A DNA stretch of 64,000 bases from Micromonospora sp. WMMD1128. GTDB lineage: Bacteria; Actinomycetota; Actinomycetes; Mycobacteriales; Micromonosporaceae. The stretch lies in NCBI RefSeq assembly GCF_027497235.1, contig NZ_CP114902.1, forward strand, positions 2,245,501-2,309,500, in the 5' to 3' direction. The notes below the pieces were generated by a model. It searched no databases. It saw only the letters and a program-made list of their open reading frames with translations, and was not told the origin of the DNA. The position numbers and the translations under genes were made by a program. The first letter of the stretch is position 1, and the number at the start of each line of letters is the position of its first letter. This document shows positions 17,595 to 27,748 of the stretch, one piece after another.

Positions 17595-18437
17595 ATGGGT
17601 GAGCGTGCGGCGTATCCGAGTGACCTGACCGATGAGCAGTGGGCGGTGGTCGGGCCGTTCCTGCAGGCGTGGAAGGACCGGCACCCGTCGGTGTCGGGGC
17701 ATCAGGGCCGTTACGAGTTGCGGGAGATCGTGAACGCGATCTTCTACCAGAACCGGACCGGGTGCCAGTGGGCGTACCTGCCGCACGACCTGCCGCCGAA
17801 GTCGGCCACCTACTACTACTTCGCCCTGTGGCGTGATGACGGCACCGACCAGGTGATTCACGATCTGCTGCGCTGCCAGGCACGGGAGAAGGCCGGCCGC
17901 CGGGAGGATCCGACCGCGGTGGTGCTGGACACTCAGTCGATTCGGGCGGCCAACCACGTCCCGGCCGCCACGACCGGCAAGGACGCCGCGAAGAAGGTGC
18001 CGGGCCGTAAGCGGGGCCTCGCGGTCGACGCCCTCGGGTTGATCATCGCGGTGGTGGTCACCGCCGCGTCGGTCACCGACAACGCGATCGGCGTGAAGCT
18101 GCTGGACAACGTCCTCGCGCACACGCCGACGGTGACCAAGGCATGGGTCGACGCCGGGTTCAAAGACGACGTGCAGATCCACGGCGCGGTCCGAGGTGTC
18201 GACGTGGAGCAGGTCCTGCGGTCCGACACGACCGCCGGGTTCGTGCCGATCAAGCGGCGGTGGGTGGTCGAGCAGACCAACGGCACGCTGATGCTGCACC
18301 GCCGCCTGGTCCGCGAGTACGAAAGCCGACCCGCCTCCGCGGTGTCCCACACCTGGTGGGCCTCGACAGCGAACCTCATCCGCCGGCTGACCGGCACCGC
18401 CACCACGTCCTGGCGCGACCCAGGCCACCAGCGGTGA
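17595..18437 (+). CDS. IS5-family DDE transposase
   Basis: This 280-residue transposase has an N-terminal DUF4096-like domain (YPSDLTDEQWAVVGPFL ... FYQNRTGCQW) and an IS5/IS4-type catalytic core. The DDE residues are apparent: Asp in VVLDTQS, Asp in AWVDAGF, Glu in WVVEQTNG. The gene starts 100 bases inside the left end, looks undamaged, and would catalyse cut-and-paste movement of this element. Its stop overlaps the start of the next gene by four bases (GTGA). Confidence 0.92.
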   Translation: MGERAAYPSDLTDEQWAVVGPFLQAWKDRHPSVSGHQGRYELREIVNAIFYQNRTGCQWAYLPHDLPPKSATYYYFALWRDDGTDQVIHDLLRCQAREKAGRREDPTAVVLDTQSIRAANHVPAATTGKDAAKKVPGRKRGLAVDALGLIIAVVVTAASVTDNAIGVKLLDNVLAHTPTVTKAWVDAGFKDDVQIHGAVRGVDVEQVLRSDTTAGFVPIKRRWVVEQTNGTLMLHRRLVREYESRPASAVSHTWWASTANLIRRLTGTATTSWRDPGHQR

Positions 18438-18853
18438 CCCAGCCGTCGCTGCTGACCCTGCTCACTGAACGCGAAACCGCCGCCGGCCTCGCCGTCGAAC
18501 GGCTCCGCGCCCAGATCGCCTCCCTCGACGAGCAGCTCACCGCCGCCGAGACCGAGGTGGCCGAACTCGCCATCACCCGCAAGACGCTGCTGAGCCTGGG
18601 CGGCCCACTCGACGCGGTCGCACCTGCTGACCCGACCATCGCCAGCCCCGCCTACCAGCAGATCCTCGCCGTGTTCCACGCCGGGACCGCACCGATGCGC
18701 GCCAAGGACATCTGCAAAGCGCTGGGCGCCGGGACCACCGCGAAGGACACCGAGAATCTCCGCGCCAAGCTCAAACGCCTCGTCGCCCGCCAGATCCTCA
18801 CCGAACCCGACGCCGGACTGTTCACCCTGGCTCCACCGACGACGTCCGCGTAA
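18434..18853 (+). CDS. IS-borne accessory protein: coiled coil plus winged-helix-like domain
   Basis: This 139-residue protein is encoded inside the IS, with its GTG overlapping the transposase stop. The N-terminal half is a heptad-rich helix (AVERLRAQIASLDEQLTAAE ...) that probably dimerises. The C-terminal half resembles a small winged helix (MRAKDICKALG ... ENLRAKLKRLVARQIL ... GLFTL). Similar small proteins accompany IS5-type transposases in actinomycetes as far as I recall, but I know of no assigned role. It could bind DNA ends, regulate the transposase or be a passenger. The coupling suggests function with the transposase. Confidence 0.75.
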   Translation: MTQPSLLTLLTERETAAGLAVERLRAQIASLDEQLTAAETEVAELAITRKTLLSLGGPLDAVAPADPTIASPAYQQILAVFHAGTAPMRAKDICKALGAGTTAKDTENLRAKLKRLVARQILTEPDAGLFTLAPPTTSA

Positions 18854-18894
18854 CCCCACCAACCAGGGCCGCTAACGAACCACCAAGTCCGCAT

Positions 18895-18920
18895 CGGACA
18901 TAGCCTCCCGAACCACCCTC
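18895..18920 (-). repeat. Right terminal inverted repeat of the IS
   Basis: Read on the minus strand it begins GAGGGTGGTTCGGGAGG, matching the left end over 13 bases. It abuts the second TCA copy at 18921-18923. Confidence 0.85.
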
Positions 18921-18923
18921 TCA

Positions 18924-19862
18924 GTGGTCAACACGTACGGACCGACCGAGACCACGATCAGCGCCACCGTCTACGACGTGCCGGCCGACGTGGACGGCGT
19001 CGTGCCGATCGGCCGCGCGGTGGGGGACCGGGCGCTGTACGTGCTCGACGGTGACCTCGCCGAGGTGCCGGTGGGCGCGGTCGGCGAGCTGTTCGTCGGC
19101 GGCACCCAACTCGCCCGGGGCTACCTGGGCCGGCCGGGGCTGACCGGCGAGCGGTTCGTGCCGGACCCGTACGGGCCGGAGCCCGGCGGCCGGCTGTACC
19201 GGACCGGGGACCTGGTCCGCTGGCGGGCCGACGGGCAGGTGGAGTTCCACGGCCGGGCCGACGGCCAGGTGAAGGTGCGCGGGTTCCGGGTGGAGGTGGG
19301 CGAGGTCGAGGCCCGGCTGCGGGAGCACCCGGGCGTGCGGGACGCGGTGGTGGTCGCCTGGCAGGACCGGCTGGTGGCCTACCTGACCGGCGACGGCGTC
19401 ACCGGCGCGCAGGTGCGGGACCGGCTGGCCGAACGGCTGCCCGGATTCATGGTGCCGGCCGTGCTGATCGTCCTCGACGAGCTGCCGCGCACCGTCGGCG
19501 GCAAGGTCGACCGGGACCGGCTGCCCGACCCGGCCGGACACCGGCCGGCGCCCGCCGCCGACGCGGAACCGCCGCGCACCCCGACCGAGGAGACGGTCGC
19601 CGACATCTGGCGGCAGGTCCTGCGGGTCGACCGGATCGGCATCCACGACAACTTCTTCCACCTGGGCGGCCACTCCCTGCTCGCCACCCGGGTCGCCATC
19701 CGGCTGCGCGCGGCCTTCGGCTGCGAGGTGGCCGTCCGAACCCTCTTCGAGGAGCCCACCGTGGCCCGGCTCGCCGCCGCCGTCGAGGACCGGCTGATGG
19801 CCGAGATCGCGGCGATGAGCAGCGAGGACGTCGAGCAGGCACTGAAGGAGCAGAACCAGTGA
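18924..19862 (+). pseudogene. NRPS A, 3' part (A2 C-terminus and thiolation domain), separated by the IS
   Basis: This 313-codon remainder of NRPS A begins exactly at the IS junction with VVNTYGPTETT (A5 motif). It continues through the A7-A10 motifs (GRLYRTGDLVRW, GRADGQVKVRGFRVE, GGKVDRDRLP) and ends with a thiolation domain (DNFFHLGGHSLLATRV) and a short linker. It has no ribosome site or native start. Any translation would have to begin inside IS-adjacent sequence, and the product would lack the core A-domain fold. Its stop overlaps the start of the next NRPS gene (GTGA), so loss of translation here may also reduce expression downstream. Confidence 0.88.
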
Positions 19863-22800
19863 GCACGATCCACGGATTGGTCGAGGCGCAGGTCCGGCGT
19901 ACCCCGGACGCGGTCGCCCTGGAGTTCGAGGGCGCGGAGCTGACCTACCGCGACCTGGACCGGCGGGCCAACCGGCTCGCCCACGCCCTGCGCCGGGCCG
20001 GCGCCGGTCCGGAGACGGTGGTCGCCGTCGGCGCCCAGCGCTCCCTGGACCTGCTCGTCACGCTGCTCGGCGTGCTCAAGAGCGGCGCCGCCTACCTGCC
20101 GCTGGACCTGGAGCTGCCCACCGACCGGCTGACCTACATGGCCGGTCAGGGCGGCGCGAAGGTCCTGGTCCGCGGCCCGGGCATGGACATCGACCTGGGC
20201 CTGCCCGGCCTGCCCGAGCTGACGCTCGCCGACACCGGGGCAGAGTCCGACGAGCCGTGCGACGTCGGCGTCGACGGGCGCAACGCCTGCTACGTCATGT
20301 ACACCTCCGGTTCGACCGGCCGGCCCAAGGGCGTGGTCGTCGAGCACCGGGGCGTGGTCAACCGGCTGCGCTGGGGCCAGCACGAGTACGGCATGACCTC
20401 CGACGAGCGGGTGCTCCAGAAGACCCCGTACGCCTTCGACGTGTCGGTGCACGAGCTGTTCTGGCCGCTGATGGTCGGCGCCCGGCTGGTCATCGCCCGG
20501 CCCGGCGGGCACCGGGACACCCGCTACCTGGTGGAGACCATCAGGCGGCGCGGCATCACCAGCGCGCACTTCATCCCGACCATGCTGGCCCTGTTCGTCG
20601 GCGAACCCGGCGTCGCCGACTGCCACAGCCTGCGCCGGATCCTGGCCAGCGGCGAGGCGCTCCCCACCGACCTGCAGAACCGGGTGCTGCGCGCCCTGCC
20701 CGACGTCGAGCTGCACAACCTCTACGGCCCGACCGAAGCCTCCATCGAGGTCAGCGCGTGGGCCTGCCAACCGGAGTGGTCCGGGGCGAGCGTGCCGATC
20801 GGCGCGGCCGTCGACCACACCCAACTGCACATCCTCGACGCCGAGCTGCGCCCGGCACCGGGCGACGGCCCGGGGGAGCTGTACCTGGCCGGGGTGCAGC
20901 TCGCGCGCGGCTACCTCGGCCAGCCCGGCCTGACCGCCGAGCGGTTCCTGCCCGACCCGTACGGCGAGCCGGGCGGGCGGATGTACCGCAGTGGCGACCT
21001 GGCCGGCTGGCACCGCCCCGGCGTGGTCGACTACCTCGGGCGGGTCGACGAGCAGCTCAAGCTCGCCGGCAACCGGGTGGAGCTGGGCGAGATCCAGGCG
21101 GTGCTCGACGACCAGCCGGGCGTCCGCGCCTCGGTGGTGGTGGCCACCGGCGAGGCCGCCGAGAAGCGGCTCGTCGCGTACGTCGTGGGGGACCGGCCGG
21201 ACCTGGACGCGCTGCGGGACCGGCTGGCCGAACGGCTGCCCGGCTACATGGTGCCGTCGACGTTCGTGCCGCTGGCCGAACTGCCGCTGACCCCGAGCGG
21301 GAAACTGGACCGCAAGGCGCTGCCCGCGCCGGACCGGCCCGACCTGGCGGTGGCGTACCGGGCCCCGGAGAACCCGGCGCAGGAACGCCTCGCCAAGGTC
21401 TGGACCGACGTGTTCGGGGTGGCCCGGGTCGGTGTCGACGACACCTTCTTCGCCCTCGGCGGGCACTCGCTGCTGGCCGTGCGGCTGATCGCCCGCCTCC
21501 GCGAGGAACTGGGCGTCGAGGTGTCCATCCGGGACCTGTTCGGCGGGCTGACCGTCGCCGACCTGGCCGAGGCCGTCACCGCCGCGCCCGACGGGGACAC
21601 CGCGCCGGCGCTCGTGGCCGGCGGCGACGACGCGCCCGCGGTGGCCTCGTTCGGCCAGGAACGGCTGCTGTTCCTCCAGCGGATCCACCCGGACAGCCCC
21701 AGCTACGTCATCCCGGTCGCCTGGCGGGTCGACGGTCACCTCGACGAGACCACCCTGCGCCGGGCCCTGCACCGGCTCGCCGTGCGGCACGACGCGCTGC
21801 GGACCCGGTTCGCCGGCGACGTGCCGGTGGTGGATCCGGAACCGGCGGTGGAGCTGGCCCGGGTCGACGCGGACACCTGGACCGACGAGTTGGCGGCGGC
21901 CCGCATCCGCGAGCCGTTCGACCTGGCCACCGGGCCGCTGTGGCGGGCCACGCTGGTCCGCCTGCCCGACCACGACGTGCTGCTGCTGGTGCTGCACCAC
22001 GTCGTCGCCGACGGCTGGTCGCTCGGCGTGGTCGCCCGCGAACTCGGCGACCTCTACGCCGGCGCGACGCCACCCGCGCCGCCGGTGCGGTACGCCGACT
22101 TCGCCCGCTGGCAGCGCGCCGACCTCGACCCGGGCCGGCTCGCCGCGGAGCTGGACTGGTGGCGGGACGCCCTGGCCGGCGTACCCGCGCTGGAACTGCC
22201 CACCGACCGGCCCCGCCCGGCGGTGCTCGGCGCGGACGGCGCCACCCACCGCTTCGCGCTGCCGCCGGACGCGCTGCGCCGGCTCGCCGCGTTCGCCCAG
22301 GAGCAGCGGACCACGGTGCACACGGTGCTGCTGGCGGTGTTCCAGGCGCTGCTGGGCCGGTGGAGCGGGCAGCACGACTTCGCCGTCGGCACGCCGGTGG
22401 CCGGCCGGTCCCGCGCCGAGGTGGAGAACGTCGTCGGCTTCTTCGTCAACACGCTCGCGGTGCGGGCCGACCTGACCGGCGACCCGACCCTGACCGAGCT
22501 GGTCGGGCGGGTCCGGGAGGCCACCCTCGGTGCCTACGAACACCAGGACGTGCCGTTCGAACAGGTGGTCGCGGAGCTGCGCCCCGAGCGCGACCTCAGC
22601 CGGACGCCCGTCTACCAGACCATGTTCGCGTTGCGGGACACCGCGGTCACCGCGCTGCGGCTGCCCGGCCGGACCGTCACCGAGCTGCCGCTGGGCTGGC
22701 GGACCGCCAAGTTCGACCTCACCCTCTTCGTCGACGAGGCGCCGGACGGGACCCGGACCGGCCTGTTCGAGTACGCCACCGACCTGTTCGGCCCGGCCAC

Positions 22801-25800
22801 CGTGGCGCGGCTCGCCGAGGCGTACGTCCGGCTGCTCGACGCGCTGGCCGGCGACCCGGGCAGCCGGTTCGGCGACTGGCCGGTGCTCGACCCCATGCAG
22901 CGCGACGCCCTGCTGGCGGCGGGCACCGCGGCGACACCGGCGCTGCCGGCCCGACCGCTGCACCACCTGGTCGCCGACCGGGTCACCGCCGATCCCGCCC
23001 GACCCGCCGTGGTCGACGGCGCGACCGTCTGGACGTACGCGGAGCTGGACCGGCGGGCCAACCAGCTCGCCCACCACCTGGTCGACCTCGGGGTGGGCCC
23101 GGAGACCGTGGTGGCGGTCAGCCTGCCGCGCGGCGCCGAACTGGTCCGCGCGCAGCTCGCCGTGCTCCGGGCCGGCGGCGCCTACCTGCCGCTGGACGCC
23201 GACCAGCCGGCCGAGCGCAGCCGGCACATGGTCGCCGGCGCCGACGCCACCCTGCTGGTCACCGCCGCCGGGCACCACGACGGCGCGGGACTGGACTGCC
23301 GCGTCGTCGACCTGGCCCGGGACGCCGCCGATGTGGACCGGCGACCGGCGGCCGACCCGGCGGTCGCGGTCGACCCCGGGCAGCTCGGCTTCGTGGTGCA
23401 CACCTCCGGCTCCACCGGCCGCCCGAAGGGCATCGGCATCACTCACCGGGGCCTGGTCCGCACCGTCCACGACGGCGGATACCTGGACCTGACGCCGGAG
23501 GACCGGGTGGCGTTCGCCGCCAACCCGATCTTCGACGCGGCCACGTTCGAGGTCTGGGCCACGCTGGTCGCCGGCGCGACGATCGTGGTCACCCCACCCG
23601 ACGTGGCGCTCTCCACCGCCGCGCTCGCCGACCACCTGGCACGGCACCGGGTCACCACGCTGTTCCTCACCACCGCGCTGTTCCACCAGGTCGCCCGGGA
23701 ACGCCCGGACGCGCTGCGCGGGCTGCGGCACGTGCTCTTCGGCGGCGAGACCGCCGACCCGGCCACCGTGGACGCCCTGCTCGCCCGCGGCGGCAGCGGC
23801 CGACTGCGGCACATGTACGGCCCGGCCGAGTGCACCACGTTCGCCACCTGGCACCCGGTCACCGCGCCGACCGGCGACGCCGGCCGGGTGCCGATCGGCC
23901 GGCCCATCCACCACACCACGGCCTACGTGGTGGACCGGGAGCTGCGGCCCGTCCCGGTCGGGGTGGTCGGCGAGCTGCTGCTCGGCGGCGCCGGACTGGC
24001 CCGGGGGTACGTCGGCGCGCCGGCCCGCACCGCCGAGCGGTTCCTGCCCGACCCGTTCGGCGCGCCGGGCGGCCGGGTCTACCGCACCGGCGACCTGGTG
24101 CGGTGGACCGTCGACGGGGCGCTGGAGTTCGTCGGCCGCGCCGACGGGCAGGTGAAGGTCCGTGGCTTCCGGGTGGAGCCGGGCGAGGTCGAGACGGCGG
24201 CCCGCCGCCACCCGGCGGTCCGGGACGCGGTGGTGCTCGCCCGGCCGGACCGCGCCGGCGCGCTGAGCCTCGTCGCGTACGTCGCCGCCGACCCGACGGA
24301 GCTGGGCGACCTGCGGGCGTACCTCGGGCGGACGCTGCCGGCGTACCTGGTGCCGGCCGCCGTGGTGGTCCTCGACGAGCTGCCGCTGACCGGGAACGGC
24401 AAGGTCGACCGGGCCGCCCTGCCCGAGCCGACGTACGCCACCGGGGCGGGCCGGCGGGAGCCGGCGACGGAACGGGAACGCCAGCTCGCGGAGATCTTCA
24501 CCGAGGTGCTCGGCGTCGCCGACCCGGGCATGGACGACGACTTCTTCGCCCTCGGCGGGCACTCGCTGCTGGCCATCAGGGTGGTCGGTGCGGTGGCCGC
24601 CCGCACCGGCCGGGAGATCACCTTCCGGGATCTGTTCACCGCCCGCAGCATCGCCGGGCTGGCCCGCCTGCTCGCCGACGCCGACCCGGTGCTCGCCCCG
24701 ATCAGCCGGGGCGAGGAGACCGCCGGGCTGCCCGTCTCCTTCGGACAGGAACGGCTGGTCTTCCTGGACCGGCTGGAGGGCGCCGGGGCGGCGTACACCG
24801 TTCCGCTGGCCTGGCGGTTGACCGGGCCGGTTGACGCCGACCGGCTGGCCGCCGCGCTTGATGCGCTCGTCGACCGGCACGAGTCGCTGCGGACCCGGTT
24901 CACGCTTGTCGACGGCGTGGTCCGGCAGGACGTCACGCCCGGCTGGGCGGGCCTGGAGCGGCGCGACGCGGCCACCGTGGCCGCCGCGGAGGCCGACCTG
25001 GCCGACGTGGCCCGCCGGCCGTTCGACCTGACCACCGGGCCGCTGTTCCGGGCCGTCCTGTGGCGGGCCGGCGACACCCACCTGCTGCTGCTCGCCATGC
25101 ACCACGCGGTCTCCGACGGCTGGTCGGCGGCGGTGCTGGTGCGCGAGTTGGAGGCCGGCTACGACGGGGTGGACGTGCCCCGCCCGCCGGTGCGCTACGC
25201 CGACTTCGCCGCCTGGCAGCGCGACCGGCTCGCCGGTGACCGGCTGGCCGGCGAGCTGGACCACTGGCGCCGGCGGCTGGCCGACCTGCCCACCCTGGAG
25301 CTGCCCACCGACCGGCCCCGCCCCAAGGCGCGCGGCGGCGCCGGGGCGAGCGTCGGGTTCACCGTCGAACCGGACCTGCTCGCCGCGCTGGAACGACTCA
25401 GCCGGGCGCACGGCGCGACCCTGTTCATGACGCTGCTCGCCGCCTACCAGGCGCTGCTGGGCCGGTGGAGCGGGCAGGCCGACTTCGCGGTCGGCACGCC
25501 CGTCGCCGGTCGGGGCCGCCCGGAGGTCCGCGACGTGGTCGGGTTCTTCCTCAACACGCTCGTGCTGCGCGCCGACCTGTCCGGCCGGCCCGCCTTCGCC
25601 GCCCTGCTCGACCGGGTACGCGACGACGCGCTCGCCGCGTACGAGCACCAGGAGCTGCCGTTCGGCCGGCTCGTCGAGGAGCTGAGCCCGGACCGCGACC
25701 TCAGCCGCTCACCGCTGTTCCAGGCGCTGTTCAGCTACAACGACTGGACGCTCGACACGCTGCGGCTCGGCGCCACGACAGGTGTCGCGCAGCCGGTGGA

Positions 25801-27748
25801 CCGGGGGGCCGCCAAGCTCGACCTGACCCTGGAGCTGGTGCACGGCCCGGACGGGTTGGCCGGCGCGCTCGACTACACCACCGACATCTTCGACGCCGCC
25901 ACGATCGAGCGGATGGCCGACGCGTACGTCCGGCTGTTGCGGGCCGTCGCCGCCGACCCGACGGCCCGGATCGACGACCTGCCGCTGGCCGAGCCCGCCA
26001 CCGCCCCGGCGGTGGTCCGGCCGGCCGCGCCGTTCCGTTCGCTGCTCGACCGGATCGCCGGTCAGGTGCGGGCCACGCCGGACGCGGTGGCGGTGGTCGG
26101 CCCCGGCGGGGAGCTGACCTACGCGGAGCTGGACCGGCGGTCCAACCGGCTCGCCCACCACCTGCGGGAGCGGGGGATCGGTGCGGAGGACCGGGTCGGG
26201 CTGCGGCTGCCCCGGTGCGTCGACACCGTGGTCGCCGTGCTCGGCGTGTGGAAGGCCGGCGGGGCGTTCGTCGGGCTCGACCCGGAGCTGCCGGCGCGTC
26301 GCCGCGCCCACCTGGAGCGGGACGCCGGGGTGCGGCTGGTGCTCGACCCGGAGACCGTCGCCGGCGCGGCGCTCACCGCCCACCCGGCCACCGCGCCGGA
26401 CGTCGACACCCGGCCCGAGCAGCTCGCCTACGTCGTCTACACCTCCGGCTCCACCGGCGAGCCGAAGGGCGTGCTGGCCGAGCACGGCGGCGTCACCGCC
26501 TACCTCGACACCATCGCCGCCCACTACCGGCTGGACGCCGACGACGTGGTCCTGCAACGCGCCGCACCCAGCTTCGACGCGTTCCTGCGCGACTGCGTCG
26601 GCCCGCTCACCGTCGGCGCGACAGTGCTGATGGCCGGCCGGTCCGACCTGTCCACGCTCGCCGCCGACCTGCCCGGCCGGCCCGCGCCCACCGCGCTGCT
26701 GAGCATGGTCCCGTCGCTGCTGCACCAGCTCCTCGACGCCGGTGACGTCGGCGCGGCGACCCTGCCCGCGCTGCGGCTGCTGGTGCTCAGCGGGGAGCCG
26801 TGCACCCCGGCGCTGCTGGCCCGGGTGCACGAGGCGCTGCCCGGCCTGCGCCGGGTGGTCAACCAGTACGGCCCCACCGAGGCCACGGTCACCACCACCG
26901 TCGCCGACCTCGACCCGGGCCGGCGGTACGAGTCGGTGGGCATCGGCGTACCGATGCCGGGGACCAGCGTGCGGGTGCTCGACGCGGCGCTGCGCCCGAC
27001 GCCGGTGGGCGTCTTCGGCGAGGTGCACATCGGCGGGTCCGGGGTCAGCCGCGGCTACCGCAACCGGCCCGGCCTCACCGCCGCCGCCTACCTGCCCGAC
27101 CCGGCCGGACCGCCCGGCGCGCGGATGTACCGCACCGGCGACGCGGCGCGCTGGCTGGCCGACGGGACGCTGGAGTTCCGGGGCCGGCTGGACCGGCAGG
27201 TCAAGGTGCGTGGCGTCCGGGTGGAACCGGCCGAGGTGGAGGCCGCGCTCGCCGGCCACCCGGCGGTCGGGGCGGCGGCCGTGGTGGCCCGCCCGGACGG
27301 GCCGAACGGCTGGCGGCTCGCCGGCTACGCCCAACGCGCCCCGGGCGGCGACGTCACCGAGGCGGACCTGCGCCACCACCTGGAGGCCGCCCTGCCGTAC
27401 GCGATGATCCCGGCCGAACTGCTGGTCCTGGACGCGCTGCCGCTGCTCGGCAACGGGAAGGTGGACCGGTCGGCGCTGCCCGAGGTCGGTGCCGGGCGGA
27501 CCGGCGCGACCCGGGTCGCCCCGCGTACCGACACCGAGCGGGTCATCGCCGAGGTCTGGGCGGACCTGCTGGACCGGCCCGACGTCGGCGTCGAGGACGA
27601 CTTCTTCGCCCTCGGCGGCCACTCGCTCACCGCGCTGCGGGTCATCTCCCGGCTGCGCGACCGACTGACCGCCCCGCTCACCCTGCGCATCTTCTTCGAG
27701 GCCCGCACCATCGCCCGGCTCGCCCGGAAACTGGAGGAAACCCGATGA
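19859..27748 (+). CDS. NRPS B: A-T-C-A-T-C-A-T
   Basis: This is a 2629-residue trimodular synthetase. It begins directly with an adenylation domain (YTSGSTG near residue 149, NLYGPTE near 292) and thiolation (GGHSLLA near 534). Module two follows: condensation HHVVADG near 713, adenylation HTSGSTG near 1181, thiolation near 1566. Module three: condensation HHAVSDG near 1748, adenylation YTSGSTG near 2194, thiolation GGHSLTA near 2586. The lack of an N-terminal condensation domain marks it as the likely initiating protein, although it is the second gene. A4 has a DAF..F..TF-like pocket suggesting an aliphatic residue; A3 and A5 give no pocket I recognise. Starts and stops overlap both neighbours. 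Confidence 0.93.
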   Translation: MSTIHGLVEAQVRRTPDAVALEFEGAELTYRDLDRRANRLAHALRRAGAGPETVVAVGAQRSLDLLVTLLGVLKSGAAYLPLDLELPTDRLTYMAGQGGAKVLVRGPGMDIDLGLPGLPELTLADTGAESDEPCDVGVDGRNACYVMYTSGSTGRPKGVVVEHRGVVNRLRWGQHEYGMTSDERVLQKTPYAFDVSVHELFWPLMVGARLVIARPGGHRDTRYLVETIRRRGITSAHFIPTMLALFVGEPGVADCHSLRRILASGEALPTDLQNRVLRALPDVELHNLYGPTEASIEVSAWACQPEWSGASVPIGAAVDHTQLHILDAELRPAPGDGPGELYLAGVQLARGYLGQPGLTAERFLPDPYGEPGGRMYRSGDLAGWHRPGVVDYLGRVDEQLKLAGNRVELGEIQAVLDDQPGVRASVVVATGEAAEKRLVAYVVGDRPDLDALRDRLAERLPGYMVPSTFVPLAELPLTPSGKLDRKALPAPDRPDLAVAYRAPENPAQERLAKVWTDVFGVARVGVDDTFFALGGHSLLAVRLIARLREELGVEVSIRDLFGGLTVADLAEAVTAAPDGDTAPALVAGGDDAPAVASFGQERLLFLQRIHPDSPSYVIPVAWRVDGHLDETTLRRALHRLAVRHDALRTRFAGDVPVVDPEPAVELARVDADTWTDELAAARIREPFDLATGPLWRATLVRLPDHDVLLLVLHHVVADGWSLGVVARELGDLYAGATPPAPPVRYADFARWQRADLDPGRLAAELDWWRDALAGVPALELPTDRPRPAVLGADGATHRFALPPDALRRLAAFAQEQRTTVHTVLLAVFQALLGRWSGQHDFAVGTPVAGRSRAEVENVVGFFVNTLAVRADLTGDPTLTELVGRVREATLGAYEHQDVPFEQVVAELRPERDLSRTPVYQTMFALRDTAVTALRLPGRTVTELPLGWRTAKFDLTLFVDEAPDGTRTGLFEYATDLFGPATVARLAEAYVRLLDALAGDPGSRFGDWPVLDPMQRDALLAAGTAATPALPARPLHHLVADRVTADPARPAVVDGATVWTYAELDRRANQLAHHLVDLGVGPETVVAVSLPRGAELVRAQLAVLRAGGAYLPLDADQPAERSRHMVAGADATLLVTAAGHHDGAGLDCRVVDLARDAADVDRRPAADPAVAVDPGQLGFVVHTSGSTGRPKGIGITHRGLVRTVHDGGYLDLTPEDRVAFAANPIFDAATFEVWATLVAGATIVVTPPDVALSTAALADHLARHRVTTLFLTTALFHQVARERPDALRGLRHVLFGGETADPATVDALLARGGSGRLRHMYGPAECTTFATWHPVTAPTGDAGRVPIGRPIHHTTAYVVDRELRPVPVGVVGELLLGGAGLARGYVGAPARTAERFLPDPFGAPGGRVYRTGDLVRWTVDGALEFVGRADGQVKVRGFRVEPGEVETAARRHPAVRDAVVLARPDRAGALSLVAYVAADPTELGDLRAYLGRTLPAYLVPAAVVVLDELPLTGNGKVDRAALPEPTYATGAGRREPATERERQLAEIFTEVLGVADPGMDDDFFALGGHSLLAIRVVGAVAARTGREITFRDLFTARSIAGLARLLADADPVLAPISRGEETAGLPVSFGQERLVFLDRLEGAGAAYTVPLAWRLTGPVDADRLAAALDALVDRHESLRTRFTLVDGVVRQDVTPGWAGLERRDAATVAAAEADLADVARRPFDLTTGPLFRAVLWRAGDTHLLLLAMHHAVSDGWSAAVLVRELEAGYDGVDVPRPPVRYADFAAWQRDRLAGDRLAGELDHWRRRLADLPTLELPTDRPRPKARGGAGASVGFTVEPDLLAALERLSRAHGATLFMTLLAAYQALLGRWSGQADFAVGTPVAGRGRPEVRDVVGFFLNTLVLRADLSGRPAFAALLDRVRDDALAAYEHQELPFGRLVEELSPDRDLSRSPLFQALFSYNDWTLDTLRLGATTGVAQPVDRGAAKLDLTLELVHGPDGLAGALDYTTDIFDAATIERMADAYVRLLRAVAADPTARIDDLPLAEPATAPAVVRPAAPFRSLLDRIAGQVRATPDAVAVVGPGGELTYAELDRRSNRLAHHLRERGIGAEDRVGLRLPRCVDTVVAVLGVWKAGGAFVGLDPELPARRRAHLERDAGVRLVLDPETVAGAALTAHPATAPDVDTRPEQLAYVVYTSGSTGEPKGVLAEHGGVTAYLDTIAAHYRLDADDVVLQRAAPSFDAFLRDCVGPLTVGATVLMAGRSDLSTLAADLPGRPAPTALLSMVPSLLHQLLDAGDVGAATLPALRLLVLSGEPCTPALLARVHEALPGLRRVVNQYGPTEATVTTTVADLDPGRRYESVGIGVPMPGTSVRVLDAALRPTPVGVFGEVHIGGSGVSRGYRNRPGLTAAAYLPDPAGPPGARMYRTGDAARWLADGTLEFRGRLDRQVKVRGVRVEPAEVEAALAGHPAVGAAAVVARPDGPNGWRLAGYAQRAPGGDVTEADLRHHLEAALPYAMIPAELLVLDALPLLGNGKVDRSALPEVGAGRTGATRVAPRTDTERVIAEVWADLLDRPDVGVEDDFFALGGHSLTALRVISRLRDRLTAPLTLRIFFEARTIARLARKLEETR

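Larger units (their letters stand above)
17495..18920 (+). mobile_element. IS5-type insertion sequence, 1426 bp, complete
   Basis: A complete element interrupts NRPS A. Its ends are imperfect inverted repeats that begin with a perfect 13-bp match (GAGGGTGGTTCGG) and continue with scattered matches to about 26 bp. The target TCA is duplicated at 17492-17494 and 18921-18923. Removing the element and one TCA restores an uninterrupted A-domain frame (PDVSVVNTYGPTE). It carries an intact DDE transposase and a second coupled gene. Perfect ends, intact genes and the perfect duplication indicate recent transposition. Confidence 0.93.

Noticed and set aside
19379..25648. Very long minus-strand open frame (2089 codons) opposite NRPS A and B
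   Set aside because: It is the antisense shadow of NRPS codons in a GC-rich genome. The translation is low-complexity Arg/Gly/Gln/Val/His with no domain. The plus strand has clear C, A and T motifs throughout.
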